A stretch of 60,929 bases of DNA from Chara braunii (GCA_003427395.1 BFEA01000352.1:657997-718925), one strand, 5' to 3'. Shown: positions 23,030 through 35,018, numbered from the stretch's first letter. Program-made: numbers and translations. Notes: a model not told the origin generated them from the sequence alone.

Positions 23030-24152
23030 CTAACTGCGAGGTCGAAGCTGTCTGTCCGATGTCCGTACGGGGCGGGCGGGTTGGGCAACTTCCTTAGCAA
23101 GTCGCTGTTTGAGGGGTGTTGTCCCCTTCAGGTCAGCTCGTGAAATCCAGCGTGTGTCGTTGGGATCGCATTGCTTGAATGTAACTTTGTACTGCATCGG
23201 TTTGTTGTCGTGCTTGCGATGAGCGAGGACACAGTCGACCTCGTGGTGACCGTCCATCGAAGGAGGGCCGTGGGACCGTCTTCTTGGAAGATCCGTTTGT
23301 GAGGCTGGAGTGTAGACCACCAGCTTTGAAGCGTGAAATACAGGGTGGGCTGTCATATGTGGGGAATCTCGATTATGAAAGAGGGACCCGCAGGGGTCGT
23401 CGCCAGCTGCTGAAGTGACCTTCCATGGCCCAAACCACTTAGGGAGGAGCTTGCACGAGACGTGTTGCTCGAGCGCAAATTACTTGGAGGTGACCCAAAC
23501 AAGGTCGCTGGCGCGGATTGGACATGGGATGCGACGTCGGTTCGCTTGCTGCTGCATACGGACCTGAGCCTTTTGCATATTTGCGCGGGCTTTGGCCAAC
23601 AGATCCTTATACTTCCATGTAGAAGGGGGGGAGCAATTGGCGTCGATAGCGGTAGCCCATGGAAGCAAAATGCCTGCGAAGATACGGCCTTTCCGTCCAC
23701 CGTGATGCAACTCGAATGGAGTCACGCCGATCGTAAGGTGAGTGTTGTAGGCAAACTCGATGTCGGAAAGACGGTCAACCCAGTCCGTTTGATCCGGGCA
23801 GATGAGTGTTCGGATCATTTGCGCAGTCAAGTGCGCACGTTCCGTTTCCCCATCCATTTGAGGATGTTGTGCGAAACTCAGTTTCATACTGGTGTCGGAT
23901 TCCACCATGAGTGTCGTCCAAAAGGCTGACACGAAACGAGTGTCGCGGTCGATGAAGATGTCTTCAGGGACGTCGTGGCTGCAAAACCGGCCGATATGCA
24001 AAAGTCATGCTAGCTCGGGAGCCGTCGCATGATACTTGCATGGAAGAAATCAAGCGTATTTGCTCAAACGGTCGACGACCGCTGGCTAATGAACAAGTCC
24101 GGGTGGACTGTCTAACAATCCTCAAAGCTACAATGTGTGTTTCACACGTCAC
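23030..24152 (-). pseudogene. pol: E3 pol fragment: integrase and chromodomain-like tail
   Basis: From 24001 leftward the frame reads HIGRFCSHDVPEDIFIDRDTRF (second catalytic Asp), then SFAQHPQMDGETERAHL (catalytic Glu region), FAYNTHLTIGVTPFELHHG and a basic segment ending VWVTSK. Decayed sequence at 24001-24152 corresponds to the part just before it. A GPY/F-like segment (MTAHPVFHASKLVVY) and a chromodomain-like tail (PPSMDGHHEVDCVLAHR...QYKVTFKQC...RWISRADL) follow at 23356-23030. RT and gag are absent. It belongs to a Ty3/gypsy subgroup distinct from the other elements. The frame shifts near 23480. Confidence 0.8.
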
Positions 24153-24719
24153 GAACGATAAGAATCACTCATCCAGCCCGGACCTATGATGAACTACTCC
24201 CTCAAGTCTTCATCTCTGTTAGCACAGTTTATGATGTTCTTCCATCCACCACGGTGAGATAGAGCTCCGACCTGATGTGAGAGTCGTCAGAAACGGCTAG
24301 AAGCCCGGACCTCTCTTTCTCTCCGTCCTCGAACTATCTCTCTAGCGGGTGACATGTCGGATCCTAGGTCGGACCTAATGATTTAACCGGACTAAAGTAC
24401 ATATAATCGTACTGGGTGGGCTCAGAATAGTCAAAAATAAGCAAATGAGAGAACATTAAGAGACATTAGTAGAGAGAAGTATAGAAAGGACTAGAAAAGA
24501 GGCCTCAAGGCGGCTTAACTGAAGATCGATCTCCCGCCGCGGGCCGACCGAGCCCTTGTGAATCAGAGTCAAGCCTAAGCCGCACTAATCTCCCTAGCCG
24601 GGTAGTGCTAAGCCAGTCTAGACTGATCTACATAGGAAAGGGCATCGAAATTCGAGCTTAAATAGAGCCTACATGCCTTATTCCAAAAATGTTCAAATAG
24701 AAGGCATGTGCTCTATTTG
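24153..24719. other. Unassigned sequence
   Basis: No recognisable gene or repeat family between the E3 fragment and the AT-rich block. Confidence 0.5.
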
Positions 24720-25780
24720 AGGAAAATTATAAGTTGCCTTCAATCTAGGCGTTATTAAAAAAGATGATTTATCATCCGATCAGAAATATAAAATAACTTT
24801 TAAGTTTTAATTGATTTTATTTTTAATTTTTAATTTTTAATTTATGTTTTCAAAAATATAAGGAGATTTTCTATTCAAAATTTTTAATTATTTGATATGT
24901 TTTATTCTTTTTCGAGAATTCCATGTTTCGTTTTTGCGCGGGAAAGATCTCAAAATTTTGGAAAAATTATTCCGATCAAAGTCACTCCCGACGCAAACCG
25001 TCAAAAAACGCTCGAATTTTTAGTGATAGAATAAAACAATATTTAAATTTAAAGCATTTAATTTATAAAATTGTCATTAAATTACTAGCCCGCATAAAAT
25101 TATTCCGATCAAAGTCACTCCCGACGCAAACCGTCAAAAACCGGTTTCACCAGCGGAGGGTCTCAAAATTTTCAGACAAATGAGCCGCCCAACTTCGGTC
25201 CAGATATCTGTCGGTCAAAATTGCTAGGGTTTCAAGTCTTTAGGGTTTCGATTTTGCGCGAGCCCGCACGTACACCGCCAAACCCTTTTCGCGCGAGAAA
25301 ACTTCACACACTTACGCTTGGCTATACAGCCCAACTTTCTAATGGATCAAATTTTTTTATTTCCCTTTCGTTGGTATAATAAAAATTCATAAAGAAATTC
25401 AAAATTTTATTTATTTAAATCAATTTAATAGGGAATGTTGGGCCTTGTACCGGTCGCATCCGGTGTCGGTTTCCCCCGAAATATGTCTCAAAATTTCGGA
25501 AAAAAACAATCGATCAACTTTGCTCCGCCCCAATTTTCAGCAAAATAAATAAATAGTAAAATAAATTTCCTTAATCAAAATTAAAAAATCAATAAAATTT
25601 CATAACTTGAGTTTCGGTGTACGGTTTTAAGCACCGACAGTCTCAAAATTTTCAGAAAATTGTCGCTGTCATCTTTGGTCTAGGTATGCTTTGCCCGTAG
25701 ATTACCGGATCGCCAGGTATATGTAAAAATATCAAATATTTAATCAAATAAATATGAATCAATTAATTAAATAAACCAAA
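24720..25780. repeat. AT-rich block with dispersed direct repeats
   Basis: Composition shifts sharply to AT-rich. An exact repeat of about 45 bp beginning aaaattattccgatcaaagt occurs at 24963 and 25096 (133-bp step). A shorter word, tctcaaaattt followed by a gaaaa-like stretch, recurs near 24948, 25161, 25486 and 25642. No coding content. Confidence 0.7.
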
Positions 25781-25853
25781 TATTTTGAGTTTTTCCTTTG
25801 CTCTTGCACCCCCCTTTGATAGGGAAGGCCAAGGCCTCGAGGGTGTTGTCCCC

Positions 25854-25871
25854 TCCCTGGCAACGGCGCCA
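25854..25871 (-). promoter_or_regulatory. Primer-binding site matching tRNA-Asp
   Basis: In minus sense this reads TGGCGCCGTTGCCAGGGA, which differs at one base from the complement of the plant tRNA-Asp 3' end as I recall it. Immediately upstream in minus sense is ccgcacaatt, consistent with an LTR ending in CA. This marks the 5' LTR end of a minus-strand LTR retrotransposon. Confidence 0.6.
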
Positions 25872-25874
25872 AAT

Positions 25875-26300
25875 TGTGCGGAGGCCCGGGGAGGGAACCG
25901 TCTGCCGCTCACTGAGGCCTGGGGCAACAGCGTTTGTCACCCGCTGCACCCGCTTCCTAGCTCCTCAGCGGTTGGCGGGGAGATGCAGTCTATGTTGCCT
26001 GTCACAACCCCATATAAAGCCTGAGGTTTACCGTTCACACAACAAGCAAATATGTGTAAAAAAAACTAATGAAAACAAAAACTAATCCTTTTGCCCACAG
26101 ATTTGAGAACCGTGTGAAAACCCTTCCCGAAGCGCTCCTTGTTGTCTCTCAGATTTGCGGGGGGTATAATCGAAATTGGCCTTGCTCGAAACAGACAAAA
26201 CAAAACAGCCGGGAACAAGGGGGTATTAAAGTAATTAGGCGCAGTCAAAGGCAACGAGGTTAGCGCACTCAACAAGGGGGGGGCAACTCAACAATTCGAC
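25875..26300 (-). repeat. Probable 5' LTR adjoining the tRNA-Asp primer site
   Basis: The LTR edge next to the primer site is tgtgcgg in plus sense. The far boundary is not determined; 26300 is a guess. A catataaag stretch lies at about 26010. The internal side (lower coordinates) is AT-rich and non-coding, so the element is either a non-autonomous type or broken. It could be the 5' end of the E3 fragment, but the end sequences do not prove that. Confidence 0.35.
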
Positions 26301-27221
26301 ACAGACGGGGATATGAGCGCAACTTGATCCACACCCTAGGGGTGTTTTTGCAATCAACAACGTCCCTCTTGGCGCTTTCGCACAGGTGCATCTGAAAGAG
26401 AACAAACTATAGCGACCGACTGAATGGTTTCTCCAGCAGAGAACCTATGCATTAGAGGGAGTAGGTAGACGGTTCATGCGAGAACCAATCAGAAAGGAAT
26501 ATTATGTAATTACTTGAAAACCAGATTCAGCTGTTTGACCGTGCACGTTCTGCGCTATCTCACCCTTACTTTTTCAAGCTCCCTCACCCTGAATTGATTA
26601 CACCATTATGTGTAACTGCTTGCTATCAATTTCCAAGCTCGTGCATGCCTTCAAACAGGGATGTAGCCACGGAACAGGCTTTAAAAATGGAGGGGTCCGG
26701 CCCGTTGGCCAACCTTTTACAAATTATGCACAATTTATGCCCAGTCGTTCACTTGAGGGTTTCCTATGGCTCATTGCGGCTATCATAAGCAGAAAGGGAG
26801 TGTACACAATTGAAGAAGAACCTCCTGCACAAACTTCAAAGGGTACATCAGCGTCCTCCGGTCTTCTTTCTTGATGCAGTTGGTCACAAACTGAGAATGC
26901 ACCTTCCACAAGAACAGGGGATGGTACATCAACATATCCGTCATTGCCTTCCCCTAGCGGGTGGTTCATGAAAGGTAGTTTTATCTCACATATCTCACTC
27001 CCTTGCAGCCTGATTCATGCGCACTAGATGTGACCATTCAAGTTCGGATGTACGTGGCCACCAGCGGGCTCAGTACATGGAGAATAAGATCGCAGAGTAC
27101 TCGAGTGTGCTTCCCTCACTCACTCTCTGATCCACTCGCTCTCTCACACGTACCCACATACTCTCTCACCCTCTCTCACTCGCGCATGCCCATACACTCC
27201 CTCTCTTCTCTCTCACTCTGT
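26301..27221. other. Unassigned sequence
   Basis: No recognisable gene. CT-rich sequence begins near 27110. Confidence 0.5.
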
Positions 27222-27283
<62 letters not shown>

Positions 27284-27284
27284 G

Positions 27285-27339
<55 letters not shown>
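27222..27339. repeat. (TC)n(AC)n microsatellite
   Basis: TC dinucleotides to about 27300, then AC to about 27338. Confidence 0.97.
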
Positions 27340-27341
<2 letters not shown>

Positions 27342-27479
27342 ACCTCCCACTCTCTCCCTTTTACAACACATGGTCATCAAGCCGTATCTGGGGCGACTTT
27401 CAGTCCAGATACAATATTGTGTCATATCCGATGGAAGACAATAGTGAGAAGAAGCGATTTGTTGAGGGTTCTCTCCCTT

Positions 27480-28085
27480 GGTAGTTCCTAGTATTCCCGT
27501 GCCGCGCTTGCCAAGAGGTTTCTCTCTCTCTCTCCCTGATCTCAAGGTTGTGCACCCGCTCGTCTCGTCACTTCCGTCCAGCGAGCTAGTTCATTGGCCA
27601 AAAATTCAATGCACCAAGACATGTTTCGAGCCAGGTGCGTACAACCAAAAAACAAGGAAACTCTATGTGACTCAGACTTGAACGAATCGAACTGTCTCCA
27701 GGTCAGGAGCATTAATTAGGATAGGCAACTGTCTCTTTACACGCTCTCTCACTCACTCTCTCCCACTTTGCGCGCGCACTCACACACACACTACCTCCCA
27801 CTTTCCCGCTCTTTGTCTCTTTAGCACTCACGCACGCTCGCGCAGTCGCTGGTGCTCTCTCTCTCTCACCCCCTCTCACACAAACACGCAACGCCTATGG
27901 CTTCTTTCCCACTCTCTCTCCGCACGCACTCCCAAGTGCTCTCACACTCACGATTTCTCTCATCCACACGCTGCGCATGCCCGCTATGTCCAAAAGTCGT
28001 TCCACCGTGGTATCTCCTGCCGTGCAAGCCAATTCAATGGTTGTCAGTTGAATGCACCTGGACATGCTCAAAGTCAATTCCGTGA
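27480..28085. other. Unassigned CT/CA-rich sequence
   Basis: Degenerate ctctctcac and cacacac runs without a recognisable gene. Confidence 0.5.
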
Positions 28086-28099
28086 GATCAGAGAAAGAA

Positions 28100-28700
28100 A
28101 AAATATATATCCGGACGTCCGGACCGCCGTCCAGTCGATCCGGATTCAGTCCGGACTCCAGACGTCCGGTCTGGAAGGTCCGGATCTGGCAAAATTCGAG
28201 CAAAAAAAAAAAAACAGTCCAGGACCCTTCCCCATTGAGGAGCCAAGCCCCCAAAATTGTTTTGGGGGTTTTTCAGGCCCGTTTATGTTTTTTTGGGGGG
28301 TCCGGACATGCTCTCTCTCTATAATAATTTATTAAACAACCCCAATTTTTTAATTATTAATAATTCATTACCTTTTATTAGTTTTTATTACTTTTTAAAA
28401 TCTTTTTTTAAGCTTTTTTATAGTTTTTGACTTGTAACTCAAGTTTGGTTAGGAATTCTGACATGACTCTGAGGCAAAAGTGGTTTGCATTGTCCTTCTG
28501 CAAAGCATACTTTTTTTTCAGATTTTTTTCTTTTTTTTTTTTTGAATGGTCCGGACATTTCCGGACCTGTCCAGACATCCGGTCCGTCCGGATCCCTCCA
28601 TGTCCGGAGGTCCGGAAATGTCCGGAATTCCGGACGTCTGGAAACTACCGGACACGGGTCCGGTTTCATGTCCGGAAATGTCCGAGTCTGTTTCCGGTGT
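28100..28700. repeat. TCCGGA-rich palindromic repeat clusters, transposon-like ends
   Basis: The 6-bp palindrome tccgga occurs about fourteen times. Two dense clusters (about 28105-28190 and 28550-28690) flank an AT-rich core of about 350 bp that contains homopolymer runs. Each cluster folds on itself and on the other. Clustered subterminal palindromes around an AT-rich core suggest a non-autonomous DNA transposon or foldback element. I did not find clean terminal inverted repeats or a target duplication. Confidence 0.4.
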
Positions 28701-28834
28701 AGCCATGATATAAATAAATAAATAAATAACAAAACAGTAGCCCGCTCTTCACTCGCCCGCTCCATTTCTCATTCACCCCTACTTCCTCTTGATCTCTCTT
28801 TCTCTCTCCCTCTCCTTCTCTCCCTCACACTCAA

Positions 28835-30110
28835 TTTTTTTTTTTTTTTTTTTTTTTTTTGAATAGCTTGCATTGTATTCGCACAACAAGTAAATCGAGC
28901 CCGGGAGTCCCTCGACATCTCAACCCGGAAGAAACTCTGGGGCCTTTACCCAGTATAGGCGTGTGCTGGAAACCGGGTCCAGCGTTTCAAAATCGCAAGC
29001 TAGGGGAAAAAGGATGCAACTGGACAAACAAAATTAAAAACAAGTACTAGATACGGCTCTGCTGGAAACCGGGTCCAGCGTCCCCTAAAACTAGCCTTCA
29101 ACGTTTACAGCTACCTCTTTCTGTGGAGTTGCCCCTCAAAATGGGGCCAGCTCCCTTTTCAACTTAATTCTAAGTAAAATGCACCAGCAGGAAACATTTA
29201 CAGATCCAGGGTCCCATTCAGCTGGATCTTGTCTATATGATAAGTTCCGTGGCCTCGTCCCATAGATGCTTGGAAATTACTAATCTGCTATTCTCTGAAA
29301 AAGTAATCCATTTAAATGGTTTACCCCAATCTGTTTCCATTCTAATTTTGGCCTTCTGATAGAGGACTTCAGAGAGTTTGGCTTTCCTCCATTCGGCTGC
29401 AATGAGGTTCCTTATTGCGAATTTGAACTTGTTATTGACTGTTGATTGGCACCATTGCACCCTATTGAATCGTCTCTCTCTCCTAGCCAGCCACAGTATC
29501 CAGAAACCTGTAACTCTGAACTCGTTGGCTATTACCATCTTGGCGTCTTTTGCAGGGTTCCCCATCAAAATGAACTCTTTAGTCCATATTGTTTCCGGAC
29601 CGTATGCGAAGTACCACATCCTGCTGAGCCACTCCCAGAAGCCCCTAGCGACCACACATTCCCACCAGAGGTGTGTTGTGTCTTCTAGGGACTCCTGCGG
29701 GCAAACATCGCAGAGAGGGTCAACCTGCATGCCTCTCTCAGAACACCAGGAAGCAGTGGGGACACTGGAATGAAGATGCAGCCATTGCAGGCCGCTCAGT
29801 TTCACTTCCAGGGTATTCATTAGCAACGCTATGAATGATGTCACCCATTGGATATTAAGGTTTGGAAGCGAAGATGTCGCTTGCTTTTTCCTCCATGAGC
29901 TCAGGATGTTCATTTTCAGAGTGATGGCATTTGATCTCAGTGCGTATTCTATCTTTGTAGTATACTCTGAGATCGTGGTTACTGATGTCAGGGCAGACTC
30001 GTCAGAATGAACCCAACCCACCTTCTGGACATCAATCTTCGATTCCTCCCGAGGCTGGCCTCCCTCTAGGGAGAGAGCTCGTCGATTCCCATTTGGAACC
30101 ACCTGGGCCC
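28835..30110 (-). mobile_element. LINE (non-LTR retrotransposon) 3' end with poly(A) tail
   Basis: The T-run at 28835-28860 is the minus-strand poly(A) tail, preceded in minus sense by a 3' UTR of about 370 bp and then an open frame (30102-29233). The element is 5'-truncated: no endonuclease or reverse transcriptase precedes the frame. I could not confirm a target-site duplication. Confidence 0.75.
29233..30102 (-). CDS. LINE ORF2 C-terminal zinc-binding region (partial)
   Basis: The frame covers about 289 residues without stops. Its centre has the reverse-transcriptase-associated zinc-binding signature of plant LINE-type ORF2 proteins: LQWLHLHSSVPTASW, then DPLCDVCPQESLEDTTHLWW followed by EC. 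This gives Cys-X2-Cys...His...Cys, and FWEWLSRMW and FWILWLARR follow. In LINEs this region sits after RT and is thought to bind element RNA during target-primed reverse transcription. The first residues are probably not a natural start. An open frame this long in a truncated copy suggests a fairly recent insertion. Confidence 0.7.
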   Translation of the reverse strand: MVPNGNRRALSLEGGQPREESKIDVQKVGWVHSDESALTSVTTISEYTTKIEYALRSNAITLKMNILSSWRKKQATSSLPNLNIQWVTSFIALLMNTLEVKLSGLQWLHLHSSVPTASWCSERGMQVDPLCDVCPQESLEDTTHLWWECVVARGFWEWLSRMWYFAYGPETIWTKEFILMGNPAKDAKMVIANEFRVTGFWILWLARRERRFNRVQWCQSTVNNKFKFAIRNLIAAEWRKAKLSEVLYQKAKIRMETDWGKPFKWITFSENSRLVISKHLWDEATELII

Positions 30111-30239
30111 ATTCAGAGCCAGGTGCTTAATGTCAGAACCCAAGGAAAAGCCTTCTCCCTTAGTCACTCAACTTCAGCGCTCACTCACGACCTAGTTCAT
30201 GCACAAACCTCATGTGAATCTGGTTCTCAATGACTGTCT

Positions 30240-31559
30240 GATTCACGCGCGATCAGCTGATGAGAAGAATGTGAACGCAACTTTAAGTCTTTAACAAAAA
30301 TATGGAAAGAACATCCAATGTTCATTGTGTTCAGTTCTTCCCACACGTCCATCCTCCAAAGGAAATGGAATGAATCTCTCGTTAGATCATGAGAAGGTAC
30401 AAAGCCATATTCATTTATCTTCTGTGCACTTATGGCGGCCGCATTCACTTCTTGAACTGCAGTCAACAACTGTCTGGCAGTTGATGTCTCCTCTGTCCTC
30501 ACGACGCCATCTCCCCCCCACCGTAACCGTCGTCCCGACAGCAGTGGCTGCAGCAGCTGGAGCAGCAGAAGAGGACTGCGGACACGTTGAACGCGTTAGC
30601 CCCCACCGAGTGATCCTCTGTTGGCAAAACCCTCAGGGTATATAGACTCCAGTTGACACCTGCCTACGGCCGCCCGCCAGATTGGCACATATGTGCACTA
30701 GCTCACGGCCAGGCCCACGTCACCCCAAGAGGGACTGATACCAGCAGCTGGCCTGGAATAGAGATCCCGGTCCAGCGATCAGATCTCTGGTCTGGTCCAA
30801 GTGCAGGTGCTGACCCATTGTCGCTAATGGTACCGGTACGTTTGGTACCTGTATGAATCTAGTACCGTCTCTTTATTAGCACGCGGCCGCTGGCAAGGTC
30901 TGGCAGCGTCAAGAATCTGTAAGGCCGGTAGTCTGTGTAACGTTTGAGGGCGCTGTCAATTAGAACCTGGGCCTGAAATGCAGTAGCTGTCGCCCGTACC
31001 TTGAAACCTCTGCAATTATCGTCTCTTTCATTGCAGCCCCGATCTGGCCAGCCACCGAGTCCTCCCAACCAGTAAGCTCCAAAATAGGCAACTGAACGAC
31101 TCTTTTTGCAGCCCCCCTCATATGTAAGAACCCAGAGGTCAGGCACACTAAAACATTAGGGGTGCAATGAGGAAACACAAAATGAGCTTGATCAAGGTAA
31201 TAGCACAGGGAAAACAGAATCATGGATAAAAATAAAGTATGGAGTATATTCGTATGTCTTTATCTCTTTTTCACCATTCATTATCTTGACCCAACTATTA
31301 ATTTCTTTGCATAAAAATAAATAAAATACCACGTCAACTTGGTCGGACAAAAATGGCTTGTGCGGAGACCTTCGTGCGCACCAGCGACCAAGGATCCGCG
31401 AAAAATAGTCAAAAGTAGGTTTAATGTAAAAGGGTGGGCGACCAAAAAACACGGGTCGATCCAGACGCCCCGTCCTTTTGTCATCCCTCAATCAAGAATA
31501 GCCACAAAATTGTGCCTACTTGATCGACACAGACTCGAAAACCCCTCTCTCTGGGAGGC
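30240..31559. other. Unassigned sequence between the LINE and E4
   Basis: No recognisable gene or repeat. The open frames are short and lack motifs. Confidence 0.5.
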
Positions 31560-31587
31560 CGACTGATTTTGGCCGCCCGACAACGCT

Positions 31588-32181
31588 ATGAATCGGATCT
31601 TTTATGCCTACTTGGACAAGTTTGTCATCGTGTGCCTCGATGACATACTTATCTTTAGTAGGACTGTCGAGGAGCATGTTGGTCATCTAGACAAAGTCCT
31701 TAGTTTCCTTCGGCAGCACCAGTTCAAGATTAACCAAGAGAAGTGTGAGTTTGGACGTACCCAGATCTTCTATCTGGGTCATGAGATTTCCGCAGAGGGA
31801 TTGAAGCCCGATGACGCGAAGGTGGCCAGCATTCGTACCTGGCCGCGTCCTCAGTCTGTGAGTGAGATGGGGTCCTTCTTACGGATGACCGGCTACTACC
31901 GTAATTTTTTTAAGAACTATAGCATAGTGGCCGCACCTTTGACGGAACTGACACGCCTTGACACCCCGTGGGAGTGGACAGACAAGTGTGAGGCTGCTTT
32001 CAAGCATCTGAAGCACTCCTTAACACACCATGAGGTCTTGAAACTTGCTGATCCTAACAAGCCATTTAAGTTGGTTAAGTCCACCTATGAGAAGGAGCTC
32101 GACGCGATTTACAAAGCACTAACCCACTGGAGGCACTATCTCCTTGGGAGGTTCTTCTATGTCAGGATCATCAGACCCTGA
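31588..32181 (+). pseudogene. pol: E4 pol: RT C-terminus and truncated RNase H
   Basis: The frame opens at the RT catalytic box, which reads CLDDILIF instead of YLDD. It continues through the RT thumb (FKINQEKCEFG, FYLGHEISAEGL, FLRMTGYYRNFF) into the connection. At about 32077 it passes from NKPFKLV directly to KSTYEKELDAIYKALTHW. The first part of RNase H, including the TTDASQYG catalytic segment and about 40 residues, has been removed in frame. A frameshift at about 32165 breaks the rest of RNase H. Confidence 0.85.
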
Positions 32182-33880
32182 AGTGGATGAGAACCCAGCC
32201 GGTGCTCTCCGATGCGCTGAAACGCTGGATTGAATCATTGAGCAGTATGACTTCAAACCCCAGTACATCAAAGGGGACTATAACAAAGTTGTTGATGCGT
32301 TGTCGTGTAGGCCGGCCTTCCGGGGTGCGCTGATCACTGAGTTTGGGCTTGCAAACGATGTTACTCGGTCCTTGGTGGAAGCCTATCGCGAGGATCCGTT
32401 TATGTCACAGATCATACGCAGGCTCGAGGCAAAGAACAAAGTAACGTTTGACGAGTTTGTAATGGTCAATGGCCTGCTGTTCCTTGAGAAGGCCGGGAAT
32501 AAACGATTGTGTGTCCAAAATCGGGAGTCTTTGCGTCATTTATTTTTAGGAGAGTGTCATGACGCCACATGACATTTCGGTTATAAGAAGACTGCAGCCA
32601 ACTTGCTGCAGCAGTTCGGGTGCCCCACAATGATGAGAGATGCCAAGCTGTATGTGGAGGCTTGTCAGGTCTGCCAGACAAACAAGCCACGTACACAGGC
32701 CCCTCTTGGGCTTATCAAGCCCCTTCCGATTCCGGAAAGGGCCGGTGAGAGCCTGTCCATGGATTTCATGGACTCGCTGGTCACCAGCAAGAGTGGAATG
32801 AGACACATCTTCGTCATTGTGGATAGGTTTAGTAAGTACGCTAGGTTAGTCGCAATGCCTGAAACAGCAAAGACCAAGTACGTGATCAGACTATTCAAAG
32901 AGAACTGGGTCAGAGACTTTGGGCTTCCAAAGTCTATTGTTAGTGACCGGGATGTCCGATTCACAAGTGAATTGTGGAAGGCTGCAGCTGCAGAACAGGG
33001 GACACAACTGCAGATGACTTCTAGGAACCACCTAGAGGCAAACGGGCAAGCAGAGCAACTGAACCGCGTTGTACAACACCTACTAAGGCACTATATCAAG
33101 CCTAACCAGGTGGACTGAGATGAGAAGCTTGCTCTCATCGCCAGTCTGTACAACAACACCGTGCACAGCGCAACAGGGGTGAGCCCTAACAGTCTGCTAC
33201 TGACCTTCAAGCCTAGAATGCCCCTAGACTTTCTACTACCTGAGAACCGGCCGACTGCTGCACCAGCCACCTTAGAATTCACCTATCGATATGAACGCCT
33301 GATGCAGCAATCTGTAGAACAGATGCATAGAGCACAGGCGGCAATGATAAGAGTCTGAGAACAAGCATCGCCGCCCGTCTACATTCCAGGTAGGGGACAG
33401 AGTCTGGGTCAAAGCCTCTGAACTGGGGCAGGAGCATGGGATCTCCCGCAAACTCATGCCACAATACTTCGGGCCATGGGAGGTTCTAGATGTTGTCGGG
33501 AATGATCCGGACGGGCCGTCGTATGTACTTCGGATCCCTGGTCACCTTCGCACCTACCCTGTCTTTCACGCCTCCAAGCTCACGCCTTTGGAGGAAACTG
33601 ATCAGTTTCCCTCTCGTCGCTCAATGCTGCCCCAACCATGGATGGAGAGGTTGACATCGACGACATTGTGGAACGCAAAGATATGCCAATTCCAAGACCA
33701 ACAGGCAGGGGACGTCCACCTAAGCCGAAACTGCAATATCGCATTCGGTTCAGGCATCACACTGATCCGAAAGAGGACAGATGGTTTACCCGGGAGGAAC
33801 TGATGCAGACCGCTCCACAGGTTGTCGCTCAGTATGAGAAGTCACTGCAGAAAGGAAAGCGCCAGATTGAGTAATTGAAC
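32182..33880 (+). pseudogene. pol: E4 pol: integrase, GPY/F and chromodomain-like tail
   Basis: The zinc-binding HHCC region is spread over GECHDAT, a TGA at about 32570, HFGYKK and YVEACQVCQTNKP. The core has SMDFMDSLV (first Asp), HIFVIVDRFSKYARL, SDRDVRFTSEL (second Asp) and EANGQAEQLNRV (Glu), so the catalytic triad is still readable. A TGA at about 33116 replaces a Trp in the QVD-DEK segment, and another interrupts at about 33356. The frame resumes at 33456 (MPQYFGPWEVLDVV), and the tail (GEVDIDDIVERKDM...GRGRPPKPKLQYRI) runs in an overlapping frame to 33874. This is the best-preserved integrase core of its subfamily here. Confidence 0.85.
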
Positions 33881-33914
33881 TTCTCAAAGGACTGTCGAAG
33901 TATGGAGAAGGGAA

Positions 33915-34836
33915 TGCGAGGCTCAAGGCCTCGATAAGCCCTACTGGGCCCTGTTATCAGCAATATCGGCTGCCCTAAGTGAAGGCGGGCCTGACAGGGG
34001 ATGAGAGGCCTAATTTGGGCTTTTCACGCAACTGGGAAATTCAGGCATTTGCGCAGCGCCAGTTGGTTGAGAGAGCCCACGCCCTGCCTGCCTTTTTCCA
34101 AATGTATCTGAGGCAGGCCCTCGGCTAGACACGGGGCATGGACTGCACACAGGCCGCTGGCAGTTGGACACGGGTAACCACCCCAGGCCCTGTGCCTGAT
34201 TCCCTTGGACCAGGGCTCAGCCACTTGGGGCCTACCGGAAGCTTCTGGGCAGGGGCCCAGCGCAGCCAGGCAGGCCACTTCCATATAGGAAAGTGCCTGC
34301 CTCCGCATTTGGCATTCGTGCACTTGCTACATGCTGCGCAAGCGCTGCTGCGCTACTGGCAGGCAAGCTCCCATGCGCTCACGGGCGAGCAGGGGACACA
34401 CAGGCAGCCATAGCCGAGCTGGCCTGCGAGATGCTGGATGGGGCGCATGGTGGTCCTTGGGTGCACGTGGCATCTGTGTGGGGGATCGAGGTTGTGAGTG
34501 AAGCTGAGACATACCTGGTGCTTGAGGCGAATGGCATTGGCCGAGATCTGCTCGTACTTCAGGGAGCTGTTGATGTCACCAGCGGCATTGTAGATAGGCT
34601 AGATAGGATCTGCCATTCGTAGTCTGGGCGTCGAGCGCCAGATAGGAAATCGACATTGGTTCATTGTTGATGATGACGAGACTATTCCAACATTGCCACT
34701 CGTGAGTTTTTGCTGTGCTCTTACTTGGTGGAACTCGAGTTGCAATTCTGCTTTTGGTTCGAGGTCACGACTATCTGGTTTCATGCGTATGATGCTGCTT
34801 GGTTTCTGGAATTCGCTATCGCTCATTTTCCTTGCA
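33915..34836 (+). repeat. E4 3' LTR (family X)
   Basis: It begins tgcgagg after a purine-rich stretch (gtatggagaaggga) and ends ccttgca. It shares blocks with the E2 and E7 LTRs: ccctaagtgaaggcggg, cttccatataggaaag, gtagtctgggcg-cgagcgccag, and the end region ctggaatt...cgctatcgctcattttcctt. Confidence 0.75.
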
Positions 34837-34859
34837 GAAGCAGCAGCCGGCAAAGCTCA

Positions 34860-35018
34860 AAAAAGGGATCGATCAGACCCAACACGACATTGTGGCTCAC
34901 CAGTGTTCTGTGTGCAAAAGAAGGGTGGTAGAGTTTGCATGCGCAGCAACAAGCATGAACAAAACGATCAAGAATGCCTGATGCCATGCATAGACAACCT
35001 GTTCTGCAGAGAGCATGG
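34860..35018 (+). pseudogene. Decayed RT fragment directly after the E4 LTR
   Basis: Across two frames the text resembles the RT start: KGSIRPNTTLWLTSVLC, then KKGGRVCM and CLMPCIDNLFCREHG, comparable to the KGWIRPSTS and [11 protein letters not shown] blocks. The LTR is thus followed almost at once by RT, with no gag or protease, as in E7. The LTR may once have been the 5' LTR of a second, similarly deleted element. Confidence 0.45.

Larger units (their letters stand above)
31560..34836 (+). mobile_element. E4: Ty3/gypsy element, 5'-truncated, with 3' LTR
   Basis: The plus-strand order is RT (from the catalytic box), partial RNase H, integrase, GPY/F, chromodomain-like tail and 3' LTR. Everything before the RT catalytic box is missing or unrecognisable. 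The LTR belongs to the E2/E7 family. Confidence 0.85.
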
